Notes under the pieces: generated by a model
Databases searched by the model: none
Told to the model about the DNA's origin: nothing
Seen by the model: only the letters and a program-made list of their open reading frames with translations
Made by a program: the position numbers and the translations under genes
In this document: piece after piece, positions 13,606-13,676 of the stretch
How positions within the stretch are numbered: the first letter of the stretch is position 1
Layout: every line of letters starts with the position of its first letter
Source of the DNA: Omnitrophica WOR_2 bacterium RIFCSPLOWO2_12_FULL_46_30
GTDB lineage: Bacteria; Omnitrophota; Gorgyraeia; Gygaellales; UBA12090
DNA: 13,676 nucleotides
Assembly: GCA_001805845.1 (NCBI GenBank)
Contig: MHHA01000044.1
Span: 1-13,676 of the forward strand
Direction: 5' to 3'

Positions 13606-13676
13606 ATGGAATTAAATTCAAAACCCGCTATTTACGGCCTCATCGGTTATCCGGTCAGGCATAGCCTCTCGCCGTT
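13606..13676 (+). CDS. aroE: Shikimate dehydrogenase, N-terminus only (3' end outside window)
   Basis: ATG follows the preceding stop by two bases. The 23 visible residues include IYGLIGYPVRHSLSP, the substrate-binding start of shikimate dehydrogenase (YGxIGxPxxHSxSP), whose two serines hold shikimate. The enzyme would reduce 3-dehydroshikimate with NADPH in aromatic amino-acid synthesis. The tight spacing suggests translation coupled to the membrane-protein gene. Quinate/shikimate dehydrogenases share this motif, so the exact subtype is open. Confidence 0.85.
   Translation, partial: MELNSKPAIYGLIGYPVRHSLSP

Overview
The window is a gene-dense stretch of bacterial chromosome. All genes lie on the + strand, nearly back to back, and the longest gap without a gene is about 163 bases, so no empty stretch reaches 300 bases. 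Moderate GC, mixed ATG/GTG/TTG starts, clear Shine-Dalgarno sites and housekeeping proteins with slightly divergent motifs suggest an uncultivated bacterial lineage. My guess is Omnitrophota (OP3) or a relative. This is an inference from gene style and layout, because no rRNA or phylogenetic marker is present to settle it.

Layout. (1) 2-1287: the tail of a cupin-type glucose-6-phosphate isomerase and a sugar-phosphate nucleotidyltransferase. (2) 1357-3946: metK and ahcY, which make S-adenosylmethionine and clear S-adenosylhomocysteine. (3) 4011-6321: a short ATP-type 6-phosphofructokinase and a long class II (zinc) aldolase, two consecutive steps of glycolysis that follow the isomerase reaction. 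(4) 6420-11267: ilvD, ilvB, ilvN and ilvC, all the enzymes from pyruvate to the 2-keto acid of valine (and the parallel isoleucine steps) except the final transaminase. (5) 11366-13603: a small CxxC zinc-finger protein of the YgiT/MqsA-antitoxin type, leuA (which commits 2-ketoisovalerate to leucine), and an unrecognised membrane-anchored protein with two copies of a PF-x2-F-x4-W-x2-FW motif. (6) 13606-end: the first codons of aroE.

The genes form one long co-directional array. ilvB and ilvN overlap by ATGA, leuA and the membrane protein are 4 bases apart, and the aroE start is 2 bases after the preceding stop, so co-transcription from ilvD to aroE is plausible. No recognisable T-box, leader peptide or SAM/SAH riboswitch was seen.

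The most unusual layer is not the genes but the small repeats around and inside them. Most intergenic gaps of 60 bases or more hold a different kind of palindrome or short tandem repeat: GC-rich CCCCGCC/GGCGGGG hairpins, a 10-base-period GTTAC array facing an inverted copy, a perfect 14-bp palindrome, CGGGTAA/CGGGATA heptamers, and a pair of mutually exclusive hairpins. Palindromic units also sit in frame inside the nucleotidyltransferase gene. Its two 42-base units keep their stem by paired base changes and have nearly reverse-complementary loops. This resembles, by analogy only, the protein-embedded palindromic elements of Rickettsia, and it is the best candidate here for something undescribed.
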